A stretch of DNA of 64,000 bases from Acidobacteriota bacterium (GTDB lineage Bacteria > Acidobacteriota > Thermoanaerobaculia > Multivoradales > J023). This document shows, piece by piece, positions 43,107 to 52,739 of the stretch (position 1 is its first letter; the number at the start of each line of letters is the position of its first letter). Under the pieces are notes generated by a model that ran no database searches, was not told where the DNA came from, and was given only the letters and a program-made list of their open reading frames with translations. Location: contig JAJCXO010000121.1 in assembly GCA_029263395.1 (NCBI GenBank), positions 1 through 64,000 of the forward strand. The letters are read 5' to 3'. The position numbers were made by a program, and so were the translations under genes.

Positions 43107-45245
43107 CTACATCCAGCTGCTGGTGTCTCCTGACTCGAAGCCATCGGCAAAAATGGTTTCGTCGAGCTGAATCGTCTGCGCGAAGATGTCGAGATCGCCG
43201 TTGATGGTGGCGGGGTAAACCGCCAAGATCTGGTCGCCTGCGACCGAAAGTCCGACAAAGTCCCCCAGGAATTGTTCGAAGCCTGGCCAGGTGGCGTCGC
43301 TGCTGGTGAACGATGTTGGGGTGAGACGAGCTTCGATCCAGCTGTCGCCGCCATTGGCGCTGGTGGCGTAATAGGCGTCGAACATGCCATTCACGGTGTC
43401 GTCGAGTTGGGCGGTGTGGCGGGTGTCGAGGTAAAGCAAGTGGAGTCGACCGTTTGTGTCCACTTCGAGCCAGGGGTAAAACTGATCACCCGGCGGGTCC
43501 GAGTCACCGTTGATCACCCGCGGGGTGGTCCAGGTATCGCCGCGATCCTGGGATCGGGTGAAATAGAGGTCGATGTTGGCCTGACCGTCGACCACACCCG
43601 TGGTGTCGAAGTAGACGCAGTAGAGTGTGCCGTTGTTGGGGTCGACCGCCAGGTAGGAGAGTGATGGCACCCGGAAGCGGCCGGGGAAACGCGAACCATC
43701 TTGTGTTCCCCAGACGTCCATTCTCTGAGCCATGGTGATCGGCGGGCTGATGGTCGTCCCGCCGTCGAAGCTGCGTTGCAGCAGCACACCGTCGTCGAAG
43801 TCCCAATAGGCGATGTACAGCTCTCCCATTGGCCCGATCCGTGGTTGTTGGGCGATGCCTGGATCCAGCTTCTGAACGCCCGACCAGGTGGTGCCGAGAT
43901 CGGTCGAGATCTGGAGCCCCAGGTTGTAGGCGACGTAGAGGTTGGTGGTGTTGGGACTATCGGGGCCTCGGCCGGCAGCCAGCCAACCCTTGTCGAAGTT
44001 GTTCTGATCGTTGATCACAACCACCGGATCCAGAGTTGATGCGCCAGGAGCCTTGCGGGCGACGAAGATGTTGCCGCCTTGGAAGAACGTCACGCCGCCG
44101 ACCCACAGGTTGCCGGTGCGGGGATCGTAGGCGGTCATCGGATCCCCTTCGAAGTTGTCGATCGTGGCTCCGGGCGCCCGCAGCAGGAAGTCGTTCCAGG
44201 TTGCTCCGCCGTCTTGGCTCAGACCGACGCCTAAGCTCCAAGCCTCGAGGGTGCCCGGCTCGCGCAAGTCATTCCAGGCCGCCACGATGTCGAGTGGGTT
44301 CGCTGCTGAGCGGATCACCGAGGTTTCGACGGACTGTGAGGTGCCGCCCCCGGCGTCGATTCGGACCATCGGTCCGGCGATGATTGCGCCGGAACCACGG
44401 GTGGCAGCGGGAGCCTGTTCAGGTGTCGAGGACGGTGTCGACTGGCTATCGTCGAGTCCCAGCAGCAGCTCGAGTCTGAGTCCCAGGAGGGTCTCGAGCT
44501 GGGCTGGTGGAGCTGTTCCCAACAACTCAGCGGTTTGTAGGTGATCTCTTGCTCTACGGCGGTCATCCAGGTAGAGGTGATCGACCGCCAGGCGGACATG
44601 GGCCATCCCGTCCGTCGGGTCGAGGGTCAAAACCTCGTCCCATGTTGCAACAGCCTCTGACCAACGAGCCAACCGTTCCAGGGTGCGAGCGGTCTCGGCG
44701 ATGGACGTCACGCGCTTGGGCTCGAGCCTTGTTGCGGTTCGGAAAGCCGCCAAGGCTTGATGGGTTCGGCCGAGAGTTTGCAGGACGCGTCCGAGGGCTT
44801 CGAAAGCCTCCGCGGATTCCGGGGCCAGCACCACCGCCTGGGCGATGTGTTCCAAGGCTTCGACTCGCAGGCCGGTTGCCAGTTGCAGTCGCCCCTCGAG
44901 CAACGCCGCCTGGGCGAGAACTGTGCTGTCATCCAAGGCGTGGGCTTTTCGTGCGTCCGCTCTCACCTCGATGTGTTCGTCAGTGAAGTGCAGCGGTTGC
45001 AATATGCGCTCGATGCGTGCGCCTCGATGCGCTGCGACCGGACCCAGCTGGCGATCCACAGTGTGGGCGGGCTCTCTGGGTGGTGTGTCACCGGATGCTG
45101 TCTCAACGGTGGACTGATAGGTGGTGCAACCGCTCGCGAGGGTTGCGATCAGGCAGAGCTGGACGCTGAGCTTGGACACAGTGAGCTTGGACACAGTGAG
45201 ATTAGCCACAGTGCAACAGTGAGGTAGAAGCATGGCATAGATCAT
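43107..45245 (-). CDS. TPR/BNR-repeat lipoprotein with DGFESG tail
   Basis: A 712-residue predicted lipoprotein (lipobox LASGC at about residue 40). TPR-like helices cover about 85-260, then a sialidase-type BNR propeller with Asp-box repeats (S-x-D-x-G-x-T-W, for example SQDGGATWN, SQDRGDTWT, SANGGDSW). The end IFADGFESGDTSSWM is a tail I recognise from secreted proteins in Acidobacteriota and other groups, with a possible sorting role. It need not be a sialidase; the catalytic Arg triad was not found. The start is uncertain because the signal-peptide region has three 15-bp repeats. Confidence 0.75.
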   Translation of the reverse strand: MIYAMLLPHCCTVANLTVSKLTVSKLSVQLCLIATLASGCTTYQSTVETASGDTPPREPAHTVDRQLGPVAAHRGARIERILQPLHFTDEHIEVRADARKAHALDDSTVLAQAALLEGRLQLATGLRVEALEHIAQAVVLAPESAEAFEALGRVLQTLGRTHQALAAFRTATRLEPKRVTSIAETARTLERLARWSEAVATWDEVLTLDPTDGMAHVRLAVDHLYLDDRRRARDHLQTAELLGTAPPAQLETLLGLRLELLLGLDDSQSTPSSTPEQAPAATRGSGAIIAGPMVRIDAGGGTSQSVETSVIRSAANPLDIVAAWNDLREPGTLEAWSLGVGLSQDGGATWNDFLLRAPGATIDNFEGDPMTAYDPRTGNLWVGGVTFFQGGNIFVARKAPGASTLDPVVVINDQNNFDKGWLAAGRGPDSPNTTNLYVAYNLGLQISTDLGTTWSGVQKLDPGIAQQPRIGPMGELYIAYWDFDDGVLLQRSFDGGTTISPPITMAQRMDVWGTQDGSRFPGRFRVPSLSYLAVDPNNGTLYCVYFDTTGVVDGQANIDLYFTRSQDRGDTWTTPRVINGDSDPPGDQFYPWLEVDTNGRLHLLYLDTRHTAQLDDTVNGMFDAYYATSANGGDSWIEARLTPTSFTSSDATWPGFEQFLGDFVGLSVAGDQILAVYPATINGDLDIFAQTIQLDETIFADGFESGDTSSWM
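45168..45212. repeat. 15-bp tandem repeat, three copies
   Basis: GAGCTTGGACACAGT twice, then a third degenerate copy. It codes for the LTVSK-like repeats in the signal-peptide region of the TPR/BNR lipoprotein. Confidence 0.85.
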
Positions 45246-45294
45246 GCCGCAGCAGCATGCATGCTGTCAAACCCTATCCTCGTGTGGACATCGA

Positions 45295-45312
45295 GTGTTC
45301 GAAACTGAACAC
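45295..45312. promoter_or_regulatory. Dyad, probable activator site of efflux operon
   Basis: GTGTTCGAAACTGAACAC has perfect 6-bp arms. It is centred about 100 bp upstream of the expected start site of the sigma-54 promoter, where NtrC-type activators usually bind. A partial copy (TTTGAGAATTGAAC) lies 39 bp downstream. Confidence 0.55.
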
Positions 45313-45383
45313 CCCCGGTCATTCGCGGACGGTGGTTTGAGAATTGAACGATGGCAACGTGTTGATTCTAAAGAGATAGACGT

Positions 45384-45398
45384 TGGCATAGAGCTTGC
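45384..45398 (+). promoter_or_regulatory. Sigma-54 promoter
   Basis: TGGCATAGAGCTTGC matches the sigma-54 consensus (TGGCACRNNNNTTGC) at all but one position, and the GG and GC dinucleotides are 10 bp apart. It is 30 bp before the macA-like gene. The operon's own NtrC-type regulator would be its activator. Confidence 0.75.
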
Positions 45399-45427
45399 CT
45401 TTAGGAAACTGCGAGAGGAGTTGAGCT

Positions 45428-46675
45428 ATGGACCGTGAACTGACCACCCAGACCCGTGTGCGCCGTCATTTACGACGATGGCTGCCGGGTTTGTTCTTGA
45501 GCCTCGCCGCGGGCGGTGGATTGGTGTGGGCGATCGGTTGGCTCGAGCCCAGTTTGAGCCGCTCGCAGATCCGGACCGGCTTGGTGGAGCGCGGGCCGAT
45601 CGAGGCGGTGATCGTCGGCTCCGGCACCGTGATGCCTGCCGACGAACAAGTGATCTCCAGCCCGATCGAGGCGCGGGTGATGCGGGTTTTACAACAGCCA
45701 GGGGCGGTTCTAGAAGCGGGCGATCCAATTCTCGAGCTCGATGTGACGACCTCTGCGCTCGCTTTGGATCAGCTCGAGGGGGAGATCGCGCAGAACGAGG
45801 CGGGGCGTGACGAGCTTACACTCGAGCTGGATGAGACGTTGCTCGCTTTGCAGAGCCAGCGCGAGATCAAGGGCCTGGACGTCGAAGAACTGGAGCTTCT
45901 GCTCGAACAACGCCGGGAGCTGTTCACTCAAGGTCTGGTTGCAGAGTCCTTACTGCGGCAGACCGAGACCCAGGTGAAGCGGTCGCGGATCGAGCTGCGG
46001 ACCCTCGGCGCAACCATTGCCAAAGCACGGCAAGTAGCCGCGGCACGGACGGCCAATCTCACCGCCAGCCTACGAACGCTCGAACGGCGTCGGGAGCAGG
46101 CGCAGGCCCAGGTGCGTCGGGCGACCGCCCGGGCCGATCGGGCTGGAGTGCTGACAGTGATGACCGCCATCGAGGGTGAGACGGTGCGACAAGGCGAGGT
46201 GGTGGCCCGCATCGCGGATCTCGACCACTTTCGGGTCGAGGCGATTGTGTCCGACGTCCACGCCGGGCGTCTCGAGGTGAGTCAGCGGGCGCGGGTACCG
46301 ATCACCGACGAGTGGATGCTGGATGGGCACATCGAACGAATTCTGCCAGCGATCGAGTCTGGGACGGTGCGCTTCTGGGTTGCGCTCGACGAGCCCGATC
46401 ATACACGGCTGCGGGCCAATCTGCGGACGGATGTGTTGGTGGTCACGGATCACAAGCCTTCGGTACTGGCCCTGCCCAAAGGGCCTTATGTGACAGGCAC
46501 CGGAGAGAATCAGGTGTTTGTCGTCGACGGCGAGGGCGCAAAACGTCGGACGGTGCGTTTTGGGCTAGCCGGATACAACCACTACGAAGTCCTCGAGGGG
46601 CTGTCGGAAGGCGACGAGGTGGTCCTTTCGGATGTCGCCGACACGATCCATTTCGAGCGCGTGACCTTCCGTTGA
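45428..46675 (+). CDS. HlyD/MacA-type periplasmic adaptor
   Basis: A 415-residue membrane fusion protein. An N-terminal membrane helix (about 17-37) is followed by a lipoyl-like half, a long coiled-coil hairpin (about 110-225, with LEQRRELFTQGLVAESLLRQ) and the second half with TVRQGEVVARIADLDHFRVEA. A C-terminal barrel ends it. It would link the MacB-like ABC pump to an outer-membrane channel not encoded here. It heads a six-gene operon behind a sigma-54 promoter, with a GAGGAG ribosome site. Confidence 0.88.
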   Translation: MDRELTTQTRVRRHLRRWLPGLFLSLAAGGGLVWAIGWLEPSLSRSQIRTGLVERGPIEAVIVGSGTVMPADEQVISSPIEARVMRVLQQPGAVLEAGDPILELDVTTSALALDQLEGEIAQNEAGRDELTLELDETLLALQSQREIKGLDVEELELLLEQRRELFTQGLVAESLLRQTETQVKRSRIELRTLGATIAKARQVAAARTANLTASLRTLERRREQAQAQVRRATARADRAGVLTVMTAIEGETVRQGEVVARIADLDHFRVEAIVSDVHAGRLEVSQRARVPITDEWMLDGHIERILPAIESGTVRFWVALDEPDHTRLRANLRTDVLVVTDHKPSVLALPKGPYVTGTGENQVFVVDGEGAKRRTVRFGLAGYNHYEVLEGLSEGDEVVLSDVADTIHFERVTFR

Positions 46676-46706
46676 GCGCTAGACGATTTGCTTCCAGGAG
46701 ACCGAG

Positions 46707-47372
46707 ATGATTGAGCTACAAGACGTCGAAAAGATTTATCGCACCGATCGTATTGAGACGGTGGCTTTGGCGAACGTGAATCTAGAGATCGAAGCCGGTG
46801 AGTTCGTGTCGATTATGGGTCCTTCAGGCTGCGGCAAATCCACCCTGCTCAACTTGATGGGTCTGCTCGATGTGCCGTCCGAAGGTTACGTGCGCTTGGC
46901 CGGAGAGTCGGTTGAGTCTTATTCCGACCGTCGGCTGTCTCGGCTGCGTAATCAGAGGATCGGGTTCGTTTTCCAGACCTTCCATTTGATCGCTGATCTC
47001 AGCGTGGTGGCCAACGTCGAAATTCCGCTGCTCTACCGGCGCATGCGGGGCCGTGAACGACGTCAGCGGGCGCTGGCTGCTCTCGAGCAGGTCGGGTTGT
47101 CGTCGCGTGTCCATCATTTCCCCTCCCAGCTCTCTGGCGGCCAGCAGCAAAGAGTAGCGATTGCCCGCGCCATTGTCGGTGAACCCGATGTCCTGCTGGC
47201 TGACGAGCCCACCGGTAATCTGGACAGCAGTATGGGAGACGAGGTGATGGCGATGCTCCACGACCTCAACAACCGTGCCGGGACCACCATCGTCATGGTG
47301 ACCCATGACGAGAGGCTAGCCGGGCGCACCGGACGCACGCTTCGTTTGTTCGATGGCCGTCAAGTGAATTGA
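46707..47372 (+). CDS. ABC ATP-binding protein, MacB/LolD type
   Basis: A 221-residue ATPase. Walker A GPSGCGKST, signature LSGGQQQR, Walker B LLADEPTGNLD and H-loop VTHDER. Short ATPases of this kind energise FtsX-type permeases, which act as mechanical pumps rather than true channels. The two permease genes downstream are its partners. Confidence 0.9.
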   Translation: MIELQDVEKIYRTDRIETVALANVNLEIEAGEFVSIMGPSGCGKSTLLNLMGLLDVPSEGYVRLAGESVESYSDRRLSRLRNQRIGFVFQTFHLIADLSVVANVEIPLLYRRMRGRERRQRALAALEQVGLSSRVHHFPSQLSGGQQQRVAIARAIVGEPDVLLADEPTGNLDSSMGDEVMAMLHDLNNRAGTTIVMVTHDERLAGRTGRTLRLFDGRQVN

Positions 47373-47381
47373 GGGATTGCC

Positions 47382-48623
47382 ATGTTGAAGCATTATCTCG
47401 CGACAGCTATCCAGGTGCTACGGCGTCGCAAGTTCTTCACCTTCATCAGTCTTTTTGGGGTCAGCCTGACGTTGGTGGTGTTGATGGTGGCGACGGCGGT
47501 TTTCGATCAGGCTCTGGGACCCCAGCCGCCAGAGGTCCACTCCGACCGCACCCTCGGGGTCTACAGCCTCGGCATGCGAGGCCCCAGCATCAGCAGCAAC
47601 AGTGATGCCTCCTATTGGTTTCTCGACCGTTATGTGCGGACTCTGCCGGACGTCGAGGCGGTGACGATCTTCTCGCAGGCCGCTCGCTCTGCCACCTATC
47701 GGGACGGCGAAAAGTTCGAGCTTTACCTCAAGCGGGCGGATGGCGCCTTTTGGCATGTCTACGCCTTTGATTTTCTCGAGGGGGGGCCCTTTCTCGCCGA
47801 GGAGGACGCCAACGCGGAGCGGGTTGCGGTGATCAACGAGACCACCCGTCGAAGGCTCTACGATGGCGAGTCGGCGGTGGGCCGCGTGTTGGAGATTGAT
47901 GGTCAGCGCTTCAAGATCAAGGGCGTCGTGCGCGATATTTCGTACCTGCGCCAGGATCCATTCAGTGACGTCTGGACGCCGAATTCGACGGCGCGATCCG
48001 ATGTTCACTTGCGTCCAGCGGTTCTGGGAAACCACACCGGTGTCATCTTGGCGCATCGCCGCAGCGATTTCCCAGCGATCAAACGGGCGTTCGAGGCGAG
48101 CCTCGAGGAAGTTGAGCTGCCCGAGCGGTACGAAGAGCTCACCGGTGAAGCCAACACCCGCTTCGAGCGGTTCTCGCGTGTCTTGTCTTCGGACCGGGAT
48201 CAAGTCAAGGCGTCTCCCTGGCGGTTGCGAATTGCCATCGCGCTGGCGATGTTGCTCTTCATGATCTTGCCGAGTCTCAATCTGGTGAACATCAACATCA
48301 GCAGGATTCTAGAACGGGCATCAGAGATCGGAGTACGGAAAGCTTTCGGCGCGTCCTCGTGGACCCTGGTGGGGCAGTTCGTGGTTGAGAACGTCCTGCT
48401 GACGTTGATCGGTGGCGGTATCGCTTTTGTACTCTCGAGTGGGGTCCTCAGCCTCTTGAACGGTGTCCAGCTGGTTCCCTACGCGGTGTTCCAATTGAAC
48501 TTCCGAGTGTTCTTCTACGGTCTGTTGATCGCAGTGATCTTTGGCCTCGTCTCCGGCGTCTATCCGGCGTGGAAAATGTCTCGTTTACACCCGGTTGTCG
48601 CTCTGCGAAGGAGATCTTTATGA
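47382..48623 (+). CDS. FtsX/MacB-type ABC permease 1
   Basis: A 413-residue permease with one N-terminal helix, a periplasmic MacB-PCD domain (about 45-240) and three C-terminal helices. The last helices carry RASEIGVRKAFGAS, the usual coupling motif, and PAWKMSRLHPVVALR at the end. It lacks its own ATPase domain, so it uses the adjacent one. It ends inside the start of permease 2 (ATGA). Confidence 0.88.
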   Translation: MLKHYLATAIQVLRRRKFFTFISLFGVSLTLVVLMVATAVFDQALGPQPPEVHSDRTLGVYSLGMRGPSISSNSDASYWFLDRYVRTLPDVEAVTIFSQAARSATYRDGEKFELYLKRADGAFWHVYAFDFLEGGPFLAEEDANAERVAVINETTRRRLYDGESAVGRVLEIDGQRFKIKGVVRDISYLRQDPFSDVWTPNSTARSDVHLRPAVLGNHTGVILAHRRSDFPAIKRAFEASLEEVELPERYEELTGEANTRFERFSRVLSSDRDQVKASPWRLRIAIALAMLLFMILPSLNLVNINISRILERASEIGVRKAFGASSWTLVGQFVVENVLLTLIGGGIAFVLSSGVLSLLNGVQLVPYAVFQLNFRVFFYGLLIAVIFGLVSGVYPAWKMSRLHPVVALRRRSL

Positions 48624-49831
48624 TCCGACACATGCTCCAGATCGTCTGGAATCGCAAAGCTTCAAATGCCTTGATCATCCTGGAGATTTTGGTTTCGTTC
48701 CTGGTCGTCTTTGCGGTGGTGGCCATGGCGATTTTCAACTGGCGGAATTACCATCGACCTCTGGGTTATGCCTGGGAAGATGTCTGGCAGATCAATTTCC
48801 GGATTGGCGATCGGGAGTTCGACGCCGCCGAACGCCACGCCGCCGCAAATCGCACCTTGGAAAGACTGTTGCGTGAGCTCGAAACGATGGCGCCGGTGGT
48901 CCGGGCAGCGGCCGGACACTATCCCCCGTACACTCGATCCTCGTCGAGCCGGAATTGGGACACCAGCGACGGCCGCGACATTTTCACCGAGATCATCGAG
49001 GCAACCCCGGAGTTCTTCGAGGTGCTCGACATCAGAATCGTCGCGGGTCGTGGATTCGAAGCCGCCGATGCCGCTCACCCGTGGCAACCGGTCATCGTCA
49101 ACCGGACCCTGGCAGCGGATCTTTTCGGGGAGGGCGAGGATCCCATCGGCAAGACGGTGGACCTCGGCAATATGAAATCGACCGAGACAGAGCTGAGGGT
49201 TGTCGGCATGATCGACGACTATCGGAAAGGGGGAGAGTTGGCGGTGCCGTCCAACATGATGTTCGAAGCCGTCTGGCTAGAGCCGACCCGACGCCCACTG
49301 TCTCTCCTGGCGATCCGACTGGCGCCGGGAACCCCGGCAGCTTTCGAAGAAGAGCTGTCGAAGCGACTCAACGCTTTGGCGCCGGAATGGTCGTTCAGCG
49401 TGCGTTCGTTGGCTGCCAAACGGGATGCTTACCTGAGGTTGCGCCTCGCACCGCTATTGGCCGCTGCGGTGGTGGCGGCCTTTCTGATCCTCATGGTGGC
49501 CCTCGGCTTGGTCGGTGTGCTGTGGCAAAATGTGACGCAACGTACTCTGGAAGTTGGACTGCGTCGTGCCAAAGGAGCGACGCGCCCCAATATCCACTGG
49601 CAGATTCTGGGGGAGATGCTGATGATCGCTTCTCTCGGCTTGGTACTGGGTACCTTGGTGGTTGTCCAAGTGCCGCTGATGGGGTGGTTAAGCTTTCTCG
49701 ATCTCTCGACGTTTGGCCTCGCCTTTGCGGTCTCGGTGGTCGTGATCTACTGCTTGGCGGCAATCTGTAGTCTCTATCCGAGTTGGCTGGCGGCTCGTAT
49801 CCAACCCGCGGAAGCGCTGCATTACGAGTGA
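48620..49831 (+). CDS. FtsX/MacB-type ABC permease 2
   Basis: A 403-residue permease with the same plan as the first (one N-terminal helix, periplasmic domain, three C-terminal helices). QRTLEVGLRRAKGATR is the coupling motif, and PSWLAARIQPAEALHYE ends it. Sequence similarity to permease 1 is low except at the ends, so the pump may be a heterodimer. The ATG at 48620 was chosen because it overlaps the previous stop. Confidence 0.85.
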   Translation: MIRHMLQIVWNRKASNALIILEILVSFLVVFAVVAMAIFNWRNYHRPLGYAWEDVWQINFRIGDREFDAAERHAAANRTLERLLRELETMAPVVRAAAGHYPPYTRSSSSRNWDTSDGRDIFTEIIEATPEFFEVLDIRIVAGRGFEAADAAHPWQPVIVNRTLAADLFGEGEDPIGKTVDLGNMKSTETELRVVGMIDDYRKGGELAVPSNMMFEAVWLEPTRRPLSLLAIRLAPGTPAAFEEELSKRLNALAPEWSFSVRSLAAKRDAYLRLRLAPLLAAAVVAAFLILMVALGLVGVLWQNVTQRTLEVGLRRAKGATRPNIHWQILGEMLMIASLGLVLGTLVVVQVPLMGWLSFLDLSTFGLAFAVSVVVIYCLAAICSLYPSWLAARIQPAEALHYE

Positions 49832-49837
49832 TATTCG

Positions 49838-51280
49838 ATGATTCTCATCGTTGACGACGACGCCTCCGTAACCGCCTCTCTGGCGCTGCTATTCAAGCGC
49901 CAGGGTTATGCCACGATGACGGCTGTGTCGCCGGCTGCCGCGCTCGACGTGCTGGCTCGAGAGAGCTGTCGTGCCGTGATCCAGGATATGAACTTCTCCC
50001 GTGGTGCGGCTTCAGGGGGGACTAGCGGCGATGAAGGGCTCGAGTTGCTGCGGCAAATCAAGCAACGGTACCCGGACTTGCCGGTGATCTTGATCACCGC
50101 TTGGGGCTCGATCGAGTTGGCGGTCGAGGGTATGCAAGCCGGGGCCGCCGACTTCATCACCAAGCCGTGGTCCAATCCACAGCTGTTGCAGGCAGTGGAG
50201 ACGGTGCTCGAGGTGGCTGCGGTGCGGGCCGATCCTCGGCGTGGAGCCCCAGGCCGTGAAGAGCTGGATGCACACTACGATTTTGCCGGCATCGTGGGTC
50301 GCGACCCCAAGCTACTGCGCATCCTCGATCTGGCGGGTCGGATCAGCTCGACGGATGCCTCAGTACTGATCACGGGCGAAAGCGGTACCGGCAAGGAGTT
50401 GTTGGCAGAAGCGATCCATCGCAACGGCAAGCGCCGGGGTGGTCCTTTCGTCAAAGTCAACTTGGGCGGCGTCTCCTCGACCTTGTTCGAGAGTGAAATG
50501 TTCGGGCATGTGCGCGGTGCATTCACCGATGCCCGACAGGATCGCGTCGGACGTTTCGCGCTGGCAGACGGTGGCACCATTTTCCTCGACGAGATCGGTG
50601 AGGTGGATCCCAGTGCTCAGGTGAAACTGTTGCGGGTGCTCCAGGATCGCACCTACGAAGTGCTCGGCTCGAGCACTACCCGGCGAGTGGATGTCAGGGT
50701 GATCTCCGCAACCAACCGGGAATTGCCAGAGATGGTGGCTCGCGGAAGCTTTCGTGAGGACCTGCTCTATCGGCTCAACCTGATAGCGGTGGAACTGCCA
50801 CCCCTGAGAGAGCGACCGAGTGACATTCCTCTGCTGGCGACCCATTTGGTGGAGAGCTGTGCGCGTCTGTACGGCCGCGAAGGCCTGCAGCTGGCACCCC
50901 AGGCGGTCGAATGGTTGGGGGCTCAGCGTTGGCCGGGCAATGTGAGGCAATTGAAGCAGGTGATCGAGCGTGCGGTCTTGCTCGCCCGCAACAATGCGAT
51001 TGCCGTCGAAGAGCTTTTGGACCTCAACGAATTGGGCCAGAAAGAGCGTGGCGCGCAAGCTTTGCCAGCGGCTGGTGCCATGACGTTGGAAGAAATGGAG
51101 CGGGCGATGATCGTCAAATCGCTCGAGCATTACCGCGGCAACATCACCAAGGTCGCGAAAGCCCTGGGGCTCAGCCGAGCGGCGCTTTATCGTCGATGTG
51201 AGAAGTTTGCGATCGACCACACCGGACCTGGGCCTGGTGAGGACCGCGACGAGGCCGCCGGTAACGCATCAAAACGATGA
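49838..51280 (+). CDS. NtrC-type sigma-54 response regulator
   Basis: A 480-residue regulator. The receiver (1-125) has the acidic pocket VDDD and phospho-acceptor Asp50, with the late Lys in ITKPW. The AAA+ domain carries Walker A GESGTGKE and Walker B FLDEIGE. The sigma-54 contact loop reads GAFTDA instead of the usual GAFTGA; this variant also occurs in some working regulators. A Fis-type helix-turn-helix (NITKVAKALGLSRAALYRRCEKF) ends it. It follows the permease genes by 6 bp and probably activates the operon's own promoter. Confidence 0.9.
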   Translation: MILIVDDDASVTASLALLFKRQGYATMTAVSPAAALDVLARESCRAVIQDMNFSRGAASGGTSGDEGLELLRQIKQRYPDLPVILITAWGSIELAVEGMQAGAADFITKPWSNPQLLQAVETVLEVAAVRADPRRGAPGREELDAHYDFAGIVGRDPKLLRILDLAGRISSTDASVLITGESGTGKELLAEAIHRNGKRRGGPFVKVNLGGVSSTLFESEMFGHVRGAFTDARQDRVGRFALADGGTIFLDEIGEVDPSAQVKLLRVLQDRTYEVLGSSTTRRVDVRVISATNRELPEMVARGSFREDLLYRLNLIAVELPPLRERPSDIPLLATHLVESCARLYGREGLQLAPQAVEWLGAQRWPGNVRQLKQVIERAVLLARNNAIAVEELLDLNELGQKERGAQALPAAGAMTLEEMERAMIVKSLEHYRGNITKVAKALGLSRAALYRRCEKFAIDHTGPGPGEDRDEAAGNASKR

Positions 51281-52623
51281 CGCTGCGATCCAAGTTCCTG
51301 GTCTATGTGTTGGTGATGCACGGGCTGCTCGCCAGCGCCAGTGCTCTGTTGCTGCGTGAGCATCGCGACTGGCTGCTGTTGGCTGAGGTGGTGTTTCTGT
51401 TCTCGGTGTGGTTTGCGGTGCGCTTGATCCGCTCGCTTTCGGTGCCTTTGCAGTTGATCGACACCGGTACCGAATTGATCAAAGAGCGCGACTTCACCAC
51501 CCATTTCTCGGCGGTCGGTCAGCCTGAGATGGATCGGTTGATCGCGGTCTACAACCGAATGATCGACCAGTTGCGGGAGGAGAGGCTGCGGGTTCGTGAG
51601 CAGAACGAGTTGCTTGATCGTATCGTCGAAGCGTCACCGGGAGGTGTCGTCATCTGTGACTTCGAGGGGCGTGTGGCGGAGCTCAACCCGAGCGCAGAAA
51701 GACTGTTGGGTATCGTGCGTGAGTCAGCGGTTGGAGCCCCGTTGGCGGAGCTCGCGTCGCCGCTGGCAACACCCCTTGCGGCGTTGGAAGATGGGGTCTC
51801 ACGGGTCGTCTCAGCGAGCGGCGGCCGGCGTATTCAATGCCAGCGTGCGGGTTTTCGCGACCGTGGTTTCGCTCGCAGCTTCTTCCTGCTCGCCGAGCTC
51901 ACGGTAGAGCTTCGGCAGTCCGAGCGAGCAGCCTACGAGAAGTTGATCCGGATGATGTCGCACGAGGTCAACAATTCGGTTGGGGCGGTCGGATCCTTGC
52001 TGGCCTCGGTGCGGGGAGCGTTGGCCGAGCTACCATCCAGCGAGCGTTCGGATATGGACCCTGCCCTTGACGTGGCCGCCGCTCGCCTCGACCACCTACG
52101 CGGATTTATGGATGGTTTTGCCAAGGTGGTGCGGTTGCCCTCGCCAGACCTGCGGCCCTGCAATGTGGCGCGATTGATCGACGATCTAGTGGTGCTGCTG
52201 GGGCCGTCCCTCGCAGAACGTGGCATCGAGCTTCGGCGAGAAGGGATGGCTGAACTGCCAGCGATCAGGCTCGACAAAAACCAGATCGAACAGGTCTTGG
52301 TCAATGTGGTCAAGAACGCGGCCGAAGCGATTGGCGAACAGGGTGTGATCACGTTGCGTTTCGGACCGTTGCCCGTCACTAAGTCGTCAACCGGCAGGGG
52401 TTCGAACGGAACCTTGGGGCGATGCTGGATCGAGATCGAAGACACCGGCGAGGGTATCGGTCCCGAGGTTGGGACTCAGCTTTTTACGCCTTTTTTCACC
52501 ACCAAGGAAGACGGCTGTGGTCTTGGGTTGACTCTGGTCAAGGAAGTCTTGAGTCGCCATGGCTTCGGTTTTTCGCTGGAGAGTGCAGAAGGCGGTGGGG
52601 CGCGTTTTCGGATCGAGATGTAG
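51277..52623 (+). CDS. Sensor histidine kinase
   Basis: A 448-residue kinase. Two helices near the N-terminus (about 8-26 and 32-50) leave almost no periplasmic loop. HAMP-like and PAS regions (about 50-180) follow. Phospho-acceptor His229 is in MMSHEVNNS. The ATPase has an N box (NVVKNAAEA), DTGEGIG and GLGLTLVKEV. The small loop suggests sensing at the membrane or in the cytoplasm. Its ATG overlaps the regulator stop (ATGA), so the pair works together. Confidence 0.9.
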   Translation: MTLRSKFLVYVLVMHGLLASASALLLREHRDWLLLAEVVFLFSVWFAVRLIRSLSVPLQLIDTGTELIKERDFTTHFSAVGQPEMDRLIAVYNRMIDQLREERLRVREQNELLDRIVEASPGGVVICDFEGRVAELNPSAERLLGIVRESAVGAPLAELASPLATPLAALEDGVSRVVSASGGRRIQCQRAGFRDRGFARSFFLLAELTVELRQSERAAYEKLIRMMSHEVNNSVGAVGSLLASVRGALAELPSSERSDMDPALDVAAARLDHLRGFMDGFAKVVRLPSPDLRPCNVARLIDDLVVLLGPSLAERGIELRREGMAELPAIRLDKNQIEQVLVNVVKNAAEAIGEQGVITLRFGPLPVTKSSTGRGSNGTLGRCWIEIEDTGEGIGPEVGTQLFTPFFTTKEDGCGLGLTLVKEVLSRHGFGFSLESAEGGGARFRIEM

Positions 52624-52739
52624 TCGGTCGGCGCGTGGTGGACCGTTCGGGCGGCGATTTTCGCATCTAGGGGCGAGCCGGATAGCGCGTCTGTTGATCC
52701 GCTGAGGCTCGATCCACACCCAAGATCAAGGAGATCCTC

